64,000 nucleotides of DNA. It comes from Microvirgula aerodenitrificans DSM 15089 (lineage in GTDB: Bacteria > Pseudomonadota > Gammaproteobacteria > Burkholderiales > Aquaspirillaceae). A program made the translations under genes and the position numbers. This document shows positions 9,651-17,602 of this stretch, in pieces (position 1 is the first letter of the stretch; the number at the start of each line of letters is the position of its first letter). The notes beneath the pieces are model-generated. The model worked only from the letters and a program-made list of their open reading frames with translations, was not told where the DNA came from and searched no databases. Where the stretch lies: NCBI RefSeq assembly GCF_000620105.1, contig NZ_JHVK01000014.1:36450-100449 (forward strand). The letters are read 5' to 3'.

Positions 9651-11179
9651 GGCGCGATGCGGCGCAGGCAGATGACGCTGCGTTTGGTGCCGGACTGACC
9701 GGTGGCCAGCACCTTGCCGTCGCCGGACAGCACCAGCGTTCCGCTGCCCATGCTGTCGCCCGGGCAGTGGTAGGCCGTGTCGCGGCCGGTCGCTTCGGAC
9801 CAGACCATGGCCGGGTAGCGCTGCGGCCTCGTTTCAGTGGCGCCGATGCCGGCCAGGGTACGCCCGTCCGCGCTGACACTGACCGGCGAGATGGCCGCCT
9901 GGACCTTGCCCAGCGGCACCCGTTTGCCGTCGCGGAAGAAGTAGGTACCGGACGACATGGCTTCATAGTCATCACCGCGCAGCCAGACCCGGCTGCCGTC
10001 GTCGGAGACCGACAACAGCCTCAGATAGCTGTTCCGCACATTCAGTTTCCCGCCCAGGTCCGTCCTGCCGCCGGCGTCGATCTGCCACAGCCGGGGCGGC
10101 CAGCTACCGGTCTGGTACGCGAACAGCGTATCGCCCCGGGCCGACATCCCGGCCGGCACACCGCCGGCCTCGATCACGCCCAGCCCCTTGCCCGGCTGCC
10201 AGCTGACCGCATCGGTCTGCAGGAAGGTGAAACGGTCGGCATCGGTCATCCCGCTTGCTGCCCGGATACGGCGGGCAAAGTCGTCGAAGTCCGGCTTTTC
10301 GCCACCGGGCTGCCGCTCCAGCATCGGCGGGTCGGCCTGTTCGACGAAGCCGGTCTGCTCATCCCACAGGAATCCCTGCCAGCGCGACGTCCCCTTGATT
10401 TCGACATGACCGGCCAGACGCTGGCCATCGGCGCTGACACCGACGATGTCCCAGTCCCCGGCGCCCTCGGTATTGTCGAACGGCATCTGCTGCTCGAACA
10501 GTTCCCGGGCACCGCGCTGCAGCAGTTGCCGGAAGTTGCCCCGGAAACGGGTGCCGAACACGCGCTGGCCGTCGGCACTGAGGGCAAACGGCAGGTTCAT
10601 GTCGTCCGGCAGCAGCGAAAATCCACCGTCCTCGGTCCACAGAAAGGTGCGCGGCACCGACTGCCGGTCCGGCAGCAGCCAGCCCAGCACGGTGCGACCA
10701 TCGCGGCTGATATCGGCCACGCCGGAGCGCCATGCCCGGCCTTCCGGCACCAGCCGCTGCAGGGCGCTCCCCGCCTGCCAGCGCCAGGCATCCAGGCTGC
10801 CATTGGCACCGGCACCAAAGGCGACAAATTTGCCATCCGCCGACATCCGTGTCGTCGTCGCCGTGAAATACGCACCGTCCGGCAGCGGCACCGGTGTTTC
10901 GCCTGCTGCGCCATCCAGCGCCAGCCCCTGTGCCGGTTGCAGATTCCAGAGATCGGTTTCCGACAGGCGCAGCCGCAGTTCGTTGAGCACGACGCCATCG
11001 GCCTCTTCCAGCCCGGCGCCGCTCTTGCGGACCAGCAGGACACTGCCATCGGCGGACACTCGCTCCAGCAGCCGGTTTTCGATCAGTTGCACGGCACCGA
11101 CCGTTTTTTTGACTTCTGCGGCATGGGCGGCGGGCAGGGCCGCAAACAGTGCGGCAGCGAGGAGTGTCTGTCTCAGCAT
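9647..11179 (-). CDS. Exported HAF/propeller-repeat protein, first gene of three
   Basis: A 510-residue protein that starts at ATG 11179, where a typical Sec signal peptide begins (MLRQTLLAAALFAALPAAHA). An upstream in-frame ATG would add 20 residues and spoil the signal. The body repeats SADGKFVAFG, SRDGRTVLGW, SADGQRVFG and SADGRTLAG, and carries paired cysteines near the C-terminus, as do the other two. It is the promoter-proximal gene of the unit. The upstream gap is AT-rich, unlike its surroundings, and probably holds the promoter. Confidence 0.7.
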   Translation of the reverse strand: MLRQTLLAAALFAALPAAHAAEVKKTVGAVQLIENRLLERVSADGSVLLVRKSGAGLEEADGVVLNELRLRLSETDLWNLQPAQGLALDGAAGETPVPLPDGAYFTATTTRMSADGKFVAFGAGANGSLDAWRWQAGSALQRLVPEGRAWRSGVADISRDGRTVLGWLLPDRQSVPRTFLWTEDGGFSLLPDDMNLPFALSADGQRVFGTRFRGNFRQLLQRGARELFEQQMPFDNTEGAGDWDIVGVSADGQRLAGHVEIKGTSRWQGFLWDEQTGFVEQADPPMLERQPGGEKPDFDDFARRIRAASGMTDADRFTFLQTDAVSWQPGKGLGVIEAGGVPAGMSARGDTLFAYQTGSWPPRLWQIDAGGRTDLGGKLNVRNSYLRLLSVSDDGSRVWLRGDDYEAMSSGTYFFRDGKRVPLGKVQAAISPVSVSADGRTLAGIGATETRPQRYPAMVWSEATGRDTAYHCPGDSMGSGTLVLSGDGKVLATGQSGTKRSVICLRRIAP

Positions 11180-11294
11180 GCGAGGTCCGGATTTGGCTTG
11201 GAAAAACAAATGGTAACCGTGGATAAAATGAATGGGCAAGCCAAAGGGATAATGCTATGCGCAAAGCTTTTATATACGAATATTTAATTCAAAA

Positions 11295-11336
11295 AACATA
11301 AAAACCCCCGCAGGAATCCATTTGTGCCTGCGGGGG
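11295..11336 (-). terminator. Rho-independent terminator
   Basis: A perfect 10-bp stem (CCCCCGCAGG with CCTGCGGGGG) is followed on the minus strand by a T-rich run. It ends transcription of the 228-residue protein gene and separates it from the HAF operon. Confidence 0.85.
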
Positions 11337-11360
11337 CAGTCCTGGCAGAAACCGGACGGA

Positions 11361-12047
11361 TCACTGACGCTGGTAGACCAGCCCGCCGCCGCCCTCTTCC
11401 ATGACCAGTTTGTCGCCCTTGACCGTCAGCGTCAGGCGCTGGAACGGCTGCTCGCGCACATAGTCGATATCGTCCACGGCAAAGGCGCTCAGGCGCTGCC
11501 CGGCACGATCCGGGGCAAGGTCGAACCACTGCAGCGGCGCCTTGCTGCCCTCGCGGCGCAGGCCGGCGCGGGCCCAGGTTTCACTGGCCGGCATTTCCAC
11601 CATGGCATCGCCGGCGCGGTCGCTGACGGCGGTCGCCGTCTTGCCGGATGCACTCTCGAACGTCACTTCCACCCCGCGCATCGGCCCGACGCCCGGCATG
11701 CCGACGATGGCGACCCAGTAGCCGTCCTCTGCCGGTTTGCGTACCCGCATTTCCTCATCGCGGAACGGCCGGAACACCGGGTCCTTGTCGGTGCTGGCGG
11801 TCTGCAGAACCACCTTGCCCGCATTCACCCGCCAGCTGCCTTTTGCGTACTGGTCCATCGCGCCATAGCTGATGGCCCACTCGAAACGACCATCGGCCTT
11901 CAACAGCAGTTCCGATCCCATCTCGCGCACACCCTGCAGGTAGTAATGCCCTGCCAGCGCCTTGTCCGCCTTGCCCGGCCCGGCGGCCTGGGCCTGCAAC
12001 AGCCAGCCGCTACAGAGCAGTGCAGCCATCAGTGCCATTTTCTTCAT
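11361..12047 (-). CDS. Exported protein of unknown function
   Basis: A 228-residue protein with a Sec signal peptide (MKKMALMAALLCSGWLLQAQA). The mature part begins GHYYLQGVREMGSELLLKADGRFEW, a pattern typical of small beta-barrel or lipocalin-like periplasmic proteins whose first strands read as 'more signal gives more shape'. It ends GGGLVYQRQ. A strong terminator follows, and a GC-rich stem-loop lies upstream, so it may be its own unit or a weakly expressed distal gene of the lectin/Hint cassette. No function can be assigned. Confidence 0.7.
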   Translation of the reverse strand: MKKMALMAALLCSGWLLQAQAAGPGKADKALAGHYYLQGVREMGSELLLKADGRFEWAISYGAMDQYAKGSWRVNAGKVVLQTASTDKDPVFRPFRDEEMRVRKPAEDGYWVAIVGMPGVGPMRGVEVTFESASGKTATAVSDRAGDAMVEMPASETWARAGLRREGSKAPLQWFDLAPDRAGQRLSAFAVDDIDYVREQPFQRLTLTVKGDKLVMEEGGGGLVYQRQ

Positions 12048-12135
12048 GATGCCATTTTCCTGATCCGGTCAATTTCCCCGCATGGTACGTCCTCCCCGAA
12101 CGACAGAGCCAGATCTGCAGCCGGAATGTCACGGT

Positions 12136-12183
12136 GACCGCCCGTGCCCACCCCGAGGCATGGGGCGATGGCACCGGGCGGTC
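12136..12183. other. Long imperfect stem-loop between cistrons
   Basis: The arm GACCGCCCGTGCC pairs with GGCACCGGGCGGTC through one bulge, with a second small hairpin in its loop. It sits just past the lectin-like gene's stop. There is no T-run, so it may be an attenuator or mRNA stabiliser rather than a standard terminator. Confidence 0.5.
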
Positions 12184-12195
12184 CCGTCTCCGGCA

Positions 12196-12984
12196 TCAGG
12201 CGCTGGTGCTGATCTTGATCAGCAGGCTGCCGCGGTTGTCCTTCAGACCCATGCCATAGCGGCCATCGAGGTCATCGTTGATGCACAGTTCAAGCAGGCC
12301 GGCAGCGCCCTGCGGAGCACTGGCCGCGTTGCCGACCAGGAACACCCGGCCGCCGATGCGACCGACCAGCGCACCCTCGGGCGCACCGGGCAGTGTGTAG
12401 CCGGGCTTGGCGATCAGTCGCGGATCGCCGGTGCCGGTGCAATTGCCGGTTCCCGGGCTGGCATACCAGTTGCCGCTGACATAGTTGATCGAGGTCGTCT
12501 GCGTTCCGGTGACCTGCACGCCGGTGCTCTGCCATGGCTGGGTCGCCAGCACGGTCACCTGCACCGGATAGAGGATATTCGCGGCCAGCAGGGTCTCGTC
12601 GGGCGAGAAGCCGGCGCCGGTCAGGGCGTGGCTCAGTTCCGGCCGGCCGGTCTGCGGATAGACATTCGGATTCAGCAGGATGCCGCCGAGATCCAGCGCG
12701 CTCAGCCCGGAGTAATTGACCTTCAGCGCCACGGCGATGTCATCGACCGGATAGCCGAGGTTGTGCAGGATGATGGCGGCGGCCAGGGCGGTCAGTTCCT
12801 CGCCATAGACCTCGCGCAGGGCCAGGGTCAGTACCTCCGCGCCAATCGTGCGCGGATTGATCACCCCGGCAGCATGGCCGGCGCAGGCCAGTTCGAGGTT
12901 GAGCACGGCCTGCTGTGGTGTGGCGCCCTGCTGCTTCTGGGTCTGCAGGGCGGCGATCAGCGACGGGTCAAGGGGATTTGCCAT
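12196..12984 (-). CDS. Helical-repeat protein with C-terminal LecA (PA-IL)-like lectin domain
   Basis: A 262-residue protein without a signal peptide. Residues 1-140 are short helical repeats (LALREVYGEELTALAAAIIL, then YPVDDIAVALK). Residues about 150-262 resemble PA-IL/LecA galactose-binding lectins: WYASPGTG near the start, GALVGRIGGRVFLVG in the middle and a LCINDDLDGRYGMGLKDNRG stretch near the end, where LecA has its calcium and sugar site residues (YNDVPGTYGNNSGS). The Asp-Asp and Asp-Asn residues here could bind calcium. It follows the Hint/Fn3 gene by 39 bases in the same direction, and both share the same style of helical repeat, so the two products probably work together. Confidence 0.6.
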   Translation of the reverse strand: MANPLDPSLIAALQTQKQQGATPQQAVLNLELACAGHAAGVINPRTIGAEVLTLALREVYGEELTALAAAIILHNLGYPVDDIAVALKVNYSGLSALDLGGILLNPNVYPQTGRPELSHALTGAGFSPDETLLAANILYPVQVTVLATQPWQSTGVQVTGTQTTSINYVSGNWYASPGTGNCTGTGDPRLIAKPGYTLPGAPEGALVGRIGGRVFLVGNAASAPQGAAGLLELCINDDLDGRYGMGLKDNRGSLLIKISTSA

Positions 12985-13023
12985 GATGATTCCTTGGTGG
13001 GAGGGAAAAGAGTCGGGGACGGG

Positions 13024-16000
13024 TCAGGCCTTGCCATAGGCACTCACCAGTGCGGCGAGCAGTGCCGGTGCGGACAGCGACGGAAAGGCGGCTTTCAGCC
13101 CCTGCCCGGTTGCATCCGGCGGATAACCGGCCTGCTGCATGGCGATGGCCATGGCCGTGCTGCCGGTGCCCGGGAACGCCGCAATCAGCCGCCGCCCGCA
13201 GGCTGCGCCATCCAGGTGCCCGCTGAATGCCTCGGCAGCCAACTGATTCAGCGTCGGCACCGGTGGTGCGCCATAGGCGGCGATCAGCGCTGCAGTCAAC
13301 GCCGTGGCGGAAATGTCCGGCCAGGCGGCTTTCAGCCCGGCGGCGGTATCGGCCGACACATAGCCGGCCTGCTGCATGGCGATGGCCATGGCCGTGCTGT
13401 CGGCATCCGGATAAGCCGCAATCAGCCGCCGTCCGCAGGCTGCGCCATCCAGGTGTTCACTGAAGGACTGGGCGGCCAGTTGCGTCAGCGTTGCCTGTAC
13501 CGTCACCAGTACGGCTGCACTCCAGATCCCCGGCACTTGCCGGCTGGCAGCGCTGTCCGGCAGGCAGGCAACGAACAGCGTATAGGTGCCGAAGCTGACC
13601 GGTGGCGGCAGCTGCAACTCGGCCTGCGATGTGCCGCTGGCGTCGACCTGCTGGCAAACCGGTTTGCCGACAGGGTCGAGCAGGGTCAGCAGATAGCGCT
13701 GCACGCCGGCCACGGCCGTCCAGCGCGCGGTGACCGTCGTCCCGCTGCTGCTGGCCCGGACTTGCCCGGGGGTGCCGAGCCGGGTCCAGATCTGGACCGG
13801 GCTGTCATCACCGGGGATGGCGGCAGAACCGGCACTGGCGCCCAGCGAGAACGCATAGTCGCCGGCCGGCTGATCGGCATCGAAGCGCCACGGCAGGGCC
13901 AGCGCCGGTGCCTTGACCGGTTCCGGCGGCAGGCGCTCGCCGTTGCGGGACAGGCGGAGCAGATAGTCGGTGGCACCGGCCACGTCATCCCACTGCAGCA
14001 GCAGCGTGACGTTCGGTCCGATCGTGCCACCGGTCGGTGTGGCCAGACCGGCGCGCAGCAACGGGGTCTGCAGCTTCGGCACTGACACCAGGCTGGCATC
14101 GCTGGTGAAGTCACCGAGGCAGGCCATGACTGCCATGCTGTAGTTGCCGGCCACCGCCTCTGCCCCGACCGGGAACGAGGCCGAAGTCTGCATGAAGCTC
14201 AGCGACACATCGCCCAGCACCTTGCCAGCCGGGTCCCGCCACTGCACCCGGTAGCCACTGGCATTCGGCGCACTGCTCCAGCTCGCCTGCACGACGCCAT
14301 TGAGGTAACTGGCGCTCAGTCCTGCCGGCGGCTTCGGGTTCTGGCCCGGTATCGGCGGCGGCTGCGGGTCCTTGTTGTGAACCAGATAGCCGTCGGCGTA
14401 ATAACTGTGATTGCCGTCGAGCACAAAGTTGTACAGCTGCAGCCGGGCGTCGGCCCGGGTCGCCGTCAGCGTCTGCAGTTCGATGACGCTGCCGTCCTGC
14501 CGGCACAGCAGATCGCCTGCCTGCAGCAGCCCCACGGCCAGACCCGGGATTTCTCGCCGGGTAGCCAGCGGATCGAGCGCGCACCAGCCGGCACGGGTCA
14601 TGAACGGATGCTCGGCGGTGACGAAATGGCGTCCCCGGTTCAGCGCATACAGATGGCGCGAGCCAAGCCGTGGCGAGTCGAGACCCAGCACCCGGTTGTG
14701 CGCACCGTCGGCGCCAAGCAGCACATCGCCCGGGCAGACCGATTCGATCGGGCACCGGGCACCATCGGCCAGCGTCACCAGGGTGCCGGCGATAAAGCAC
14801 GACTTGCTGGTGCTGTGGGATACCGCGCCGCCAACGGCAGCGATCGACAGCGCCGAGATCACGCCTCCCGCCGCTGCCAGCGCGGTGGCGCCGGCCTCGG
14901 TGGCCGCGCTGACTGCCCCGTCGGCCAGGCCCTTGCACACCAGACTCAGTGCATACTGCGCAGCCTGCTTGCCGGCCATCAGCGCCAGGAAGGTGGCCAC
15001 CGCTTCGCTGTTGTTCATCAGCCCGGTGACGAATGACTCGGCGGCACCGGCCAGTGCATCGGCGATGGCCGCCGGCAGTGCCTGCATCGACAGCGAGTCC
15101 GGCAGCGGAAAGGCCACGGCTTCGGGAAATTCAAGGTGGGCAAATTCGACCTCGGCGGCGGTCAGCCGATACGTGCCGTTCAGCACCAGATACAGCCCGT
15201 CGCTGCGGGTCGAGAATGACGGCGAGATCCTGAAGGTTGACGCCAGCAGTTCCTTGTTGACGAAATCGGCCAGCGCCCCGCAGGCGGAACGGTTGCGGTT
15301 GGCGATTTGCTTCATTTCTTCGATAAAGTCGATCGCATCGCTGACAAAGTCGAACGCCGGCCAGTTGTCGACCTTGAAGCCATCCTTCCTGCTGTAGGAA
15401 AAGCCCAGTGTCGGCGGTGTGGTGAACATCGGCGGAAAGGTCTGTGCGGACGACAGCGTGCCATCGATCTTCAGCTCACTGCCCTGGCTCTTGCGCCCCC
15501 TGACCTTGACGTCGATGCCGAAATCTTCCTGGAAGAACAGCAGGCTGCAGCCAAAACCCATTGTGCTGCCGTCGACGGTATCGAACGAGAACACCGGCCC
15601 GCCGCCTTGCTTGCCACCGGTTATCTGCAGGATGTAGATCCGGATCGGATCGGCCAGCTGTATCGTCGCACTGACGCCCTTGCTGGCGATCCGCACGTCG
15701 CCGATGATCCGCAGCGTGGACAGCAGGGTGATGTCGAACACCGAATGGATATGGAAGCCGGGCAGATAGGTGATCTTCTGCGTCGGCACGGCCACCGGCA
15801 GCTGCCCCGCGACCGGGCAGTTGAAGCCGCTGACGTCGAGCGGCGTCGGACCGCTATTCTCGTCCTGGTAATACAGACAACTGCCATCAAGAAAGGTGAT
15901 GTCGATCAGATCGTCCGGCCAGTGAAAGTGCGGGATCGAGGCATGAAACAGGTCGCGAATGGACAGGTCCTGGTCGACCGAGACGGCCGCCAGCAACGGC

Positions 16001-16908
16001 GTGGTGTCCTGCAGATAGATCTGCCCGCTCAGATTCAGGTTGGCATAGTCGATGCTGCCCTGGACCCGGTACAACCCGGTCGCCTTCACCGGCGGCCTGG
16101 CCTTGCTGTCGGAGAAGGTATAGAACACGCCGAAAATCAGCTTGCGGAATGTGACCCCGACCATGGCGCCATAGAACAGCTTTTCGATCTCGTGGCCGGG
16201 ATCGCTCGCGCTCAGGCAGGCCTTCAGTGTCCTGGCGTTGGAAACCACCATGCCGTCGAAGCCATAGACCTGCCCAAACAGCGCCAGTTCCAGCTTGCCG
16301 CTGATCGCATATTCGGCGTCGGTGGCGAAACGGTACTGCAGTTTCAGCTGCCGGAACGCAAACAGGCCCAGCAGCCTGATATCGGGCAGGATCGCGGTAT
16401 AGATCGTCTGCCGCAGCGCGTCGCCGGCGCTCAGGGTATGGCTCAGGGTGCCGGACAGCGAAATGTCGGCCTGCGGCGTGTCACCTTCCCGGTAGCCGAC
16501 CTCGATCAGGCTGTTGAACAGGTCATTGCCCTTGAGCCGGATCGTCAGCCAGAAGCTGCTGGTATCGACCACCGGGCCGGACACGGCAGCCACGCTGGCC
16601 GGCAGCATGCTCTGCGGAAAGACGTCCAGCAGGGTCTTGTCACCCGGCGTTGTGCCACGGTGAGAAAAGGTGAAGAAGCCGGCATCCTGCACATACAGCG
16701 CGTTCTCCGGCAAGCCGGTGCCAAACGCCTGATTCAGCAGTTTGAAGACGTCCAGATTGTCGCCATCGACCCGGTCCCGGGTGGCCGGCATGTCGATGTA
16801 AATCAGGTAATACTCACCCGCCAGGTCCAGCCGGCACTGCATCGTGCTGTTCAGCTTGCCATCGAACAGGGTGCACCCGTCGAATCTGGCCGCGATCTGG
16901 AATTTCAT
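13024..16908 (-). CDS. Large beta-rich protein with Hint domain, fibronectin-like domains and helical repeats
   Basis: A 1294-residue protein without a signal peptide. Residues 1-690 are beta-rich with no motif I recognise. A Hint autoprocessing domain runs from Cys704 (CFIAGTLVTL) through VTAEHPFM (the TxxH block) to VHN at about 845. Such domains cleave or splice proteins through the first Cys and the last Asn. Here Lys follows the HN, so splicing to a new nucleophile is unlikely; self-cleavage is the better guess. Residues about 855-1130 look like Fn3-type domains (GYRVQWRDPAGK, DYLLRLSRNGE). The end is two 79-residue repeats (LDGAACGRRLIAA, TAMAIAMQQAGY). Polymorphic toxins often carry a Hint domain before a toxin tip, but here the tip is not a known toxin. 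Confidence 0.75.
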   Translation of the reverse strand: MKFQIAARFDGCTLFDGKLNSTMQCRLDLAGEYYLIYIDMPATRDRVDGDNLDVFKLLNQAFGTGLPENALYVQDAGFFTFSHRGTTPGDKTLLDVFPQSMLPASVAAVSGPVVDTSSFWLTIRLKGNDLFNSLIEVGYREGDTPQADISLSGTLSHTLSAGDALRQTIYTAILPDIRLLGLFAFRQLKLQYRFATDAEYAISGKLELALFGQVYGFDGMVVSNARTLKACLSASDPGHEIEKLFYGAMVGVTFRKLIFGVFYTFSDSKARPPVKATGLYRVQGSIDYANLNLSGQIYLQDTTPLLAAVSVDQDLSIRDLFHASIPHFHWPDDLIDITFLDGSCLYYQDENSGPTPLDVSGFNCPVAGQLPVAVPTQKITYLPGFHIHSVFDITLLSTLRIIGDVRIASKGVSATIQLADPIRIYILQITGGKQGGGPVFSFDTVDGSTMGFGCSLLFFQEDFGIDVKVRGRKSQGSELKIDGTLSSAQTFPPMFTTPPTLGFSYSRKDGFKVDNWPAFDFVSDAIDFIEEMKQIANRNRSACGALADFVNKELLASTFRISPSFSTRSDGLYLVLNGTYRLTAAEVEFAHLEFPEAVAFPLPDSLSMQALPAAIADALAGAAESFVTGLMNNSEAVATFLALMAGKQAAQYALSLVCKGLADGAVSAATEAGATALAAAGGVISALSIAAVGGAVSHSTSKSCFIAGTLVTLADGARCPIESVCPGDVLLGADGAHNRVLGLDSPRLGSRHLYALNRGRHFVTAEHPFMTRAGWCALDPLATRREIPGLAVGLLQAGDLLCRQDGSVIELQTLTATRADARLQLYNFVLDGNHSYYADGYLVHNKDPQPPPIPGQNPKPPAGLSASYLNGVVQASWSSAPNASGYRVQWRDPAGKVLGDVSLSFMQTSASFPVGAEAVAGNYSMAVMACLGDFTSDASLVSVPKLQTPLLRAGLATPTGGTIGPNVTLLLQWDDVAGATDYLLRLSRNGERLPPEPVKAPALALPWRFDADQPAGDYAFSLGASAGSAAIPGDDSPVQIWTRLGTPGQVRASSSGTTVTARWTAVAGVQRYLLTLLDPVGKPVCQQVDASGTSQAELQLPPPVSFGTYTLFVACLPDSAASRQVPGIWSAAVLVTVQATLTQLAAQSFSEHLDGAACGRRLIAAYPDADSTAMAIAMQQAGYVSADTAAGLKAAWPDISATALTAALIAAYGAPPVPTLNQLAAEAFSGHLDGAACGRRLIAAFPGTGSTAMAIAMQQAGYPPDATGQGLKAAFPSLSAPALLAALVSAYGKA
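13027..13500. repeat. Two tandem 237-bp repeats encoding helical units
   Basis: The segments near 13027-13263 and 13264-13500 are nearly identical in long blocks (for example the GCCTGCTGCATGG block recurs 237 bases apart). They encode the 79-residue repeats at the C-terminus of the Hint protein. The high identity points to a recent duplication. Confidence 0.7.
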
Positions 16909-17037
16909 CTGCGAAATGGCATCGGATAGGGAGGGCAGTCACGGTAAATGGCAGGCAGCCGGCACGAATCCGCCCCGGCGGCCCCCGTCGCAGCGGAGGC
17001 CACCGCCGACGCTCGTCCGGCAAGACGCCCGGGCGGT

Positions 17038-17058
17038 CCGGTCCGGGCGCCGGACCGG
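17038..17058. other. Perfect 9-bp stem-loop between cistrons
   Basis: CCGGTCCGG and CCGGACCGG flank a 3-base loop, just past the stop of the 105-residue gene and ahead of the Hint gene. There is no T-run. It may tune the ratio of the two products. Confidence 0.5.
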
Positions 17059-17068
17059 CAGCGGACGC

Positions 17069-17386
17069 TCAGGGTGTGGTCTTGAAAGTCTGGCTCTTCG
17101 GATCGTACGTGCCTTCCGACACCACCACGTTCAGTTGCTGCACCACATCGCCGGCCACCTCGGTCAGCAGCGACTTCGGCGGCGCCACCGCCACATAGAT
17201 TTCCGCCGAACTGCCGACGGCCACCGCCAGCAGGTTGTCCAGCACCGTGCCATCCGGTTTCAGCGAATCGACATTGAACAGGAAGGGTGCGGTGGCAGTC
17301 GGCGTGCTGGACGGCAGTTTCAGGTCCACCGCATAGCTGTCCGTCCCGAGTTGGAATTTCACGTTCACATTCGCCTGAATACTCAT
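17069..17386 (-). CDS. Small protein of unknown function heading the Hint/lectin cassette
   Basis: A 105-residue protein, first of the minus-strand Hint/lectin cassette. ATG 17386 has GGAGAG five bases upstream; an earlier in-frame start lacks this. The protein has no signal peptide and no membrane segment. It is rich in beta strands (VNVKFQLGTDSYAVDLKL, EIYVAVAPPKSLL). No family recognised. Its place ahead of the 1294-residue Hint protein suggests it could be a chaperone, capsid-like or partner protein for it. Confidence 0.65.
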   Translation of the reverse strand: MSIQANVNVKFQLGTDSYAVDLKLPSSTPTATAPFLFNVDSLKPDGTVLDNLLAVAVGSSAEIYVAVAPPKSLLTEVAGDVVQQLNVVVSEGTYDPKSQTFKTTP

Positions 17387-17602
17387 CACTGCTCTCCGGG
17401 GGGCAAGGGTTGACCGGTCGCAGGATAACAACCTGTGCACGGCATGAAACACGATGAAAAGATCAATTGTCATATATTCATAGCAGCCACCATTCACTTA
17501 GCAATCTTTTGTTTGCTTTTTTTATTCCACCGGCAACGGGAGAACCGCCAGCCCCCCGCCACCCTGCTACGATACGGGCCGTTCCCATCCCCGCCCCTTG
17601 CC

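Noticed and set aside
8409..11179. CRISPR or DNA tandem repeats in the HAF genes
   Set aside because: The repeats are at protein level, vary in length and diverge at DNA level; no spacer structure.
14374..14799. Hint domain as a true intein
   Set aside because: No conserved host protein is split around it and the residue after HN is Lys, not Cys/Ser/Thr. Self-cleavage is more likely.
15307..16929. A 540-residue + strand frame opposite the Hint protein gene
   Set aside because: Shadow frame of a GC-rich coding region; product is a His/Gln/Arg-rich mixture with no domain.
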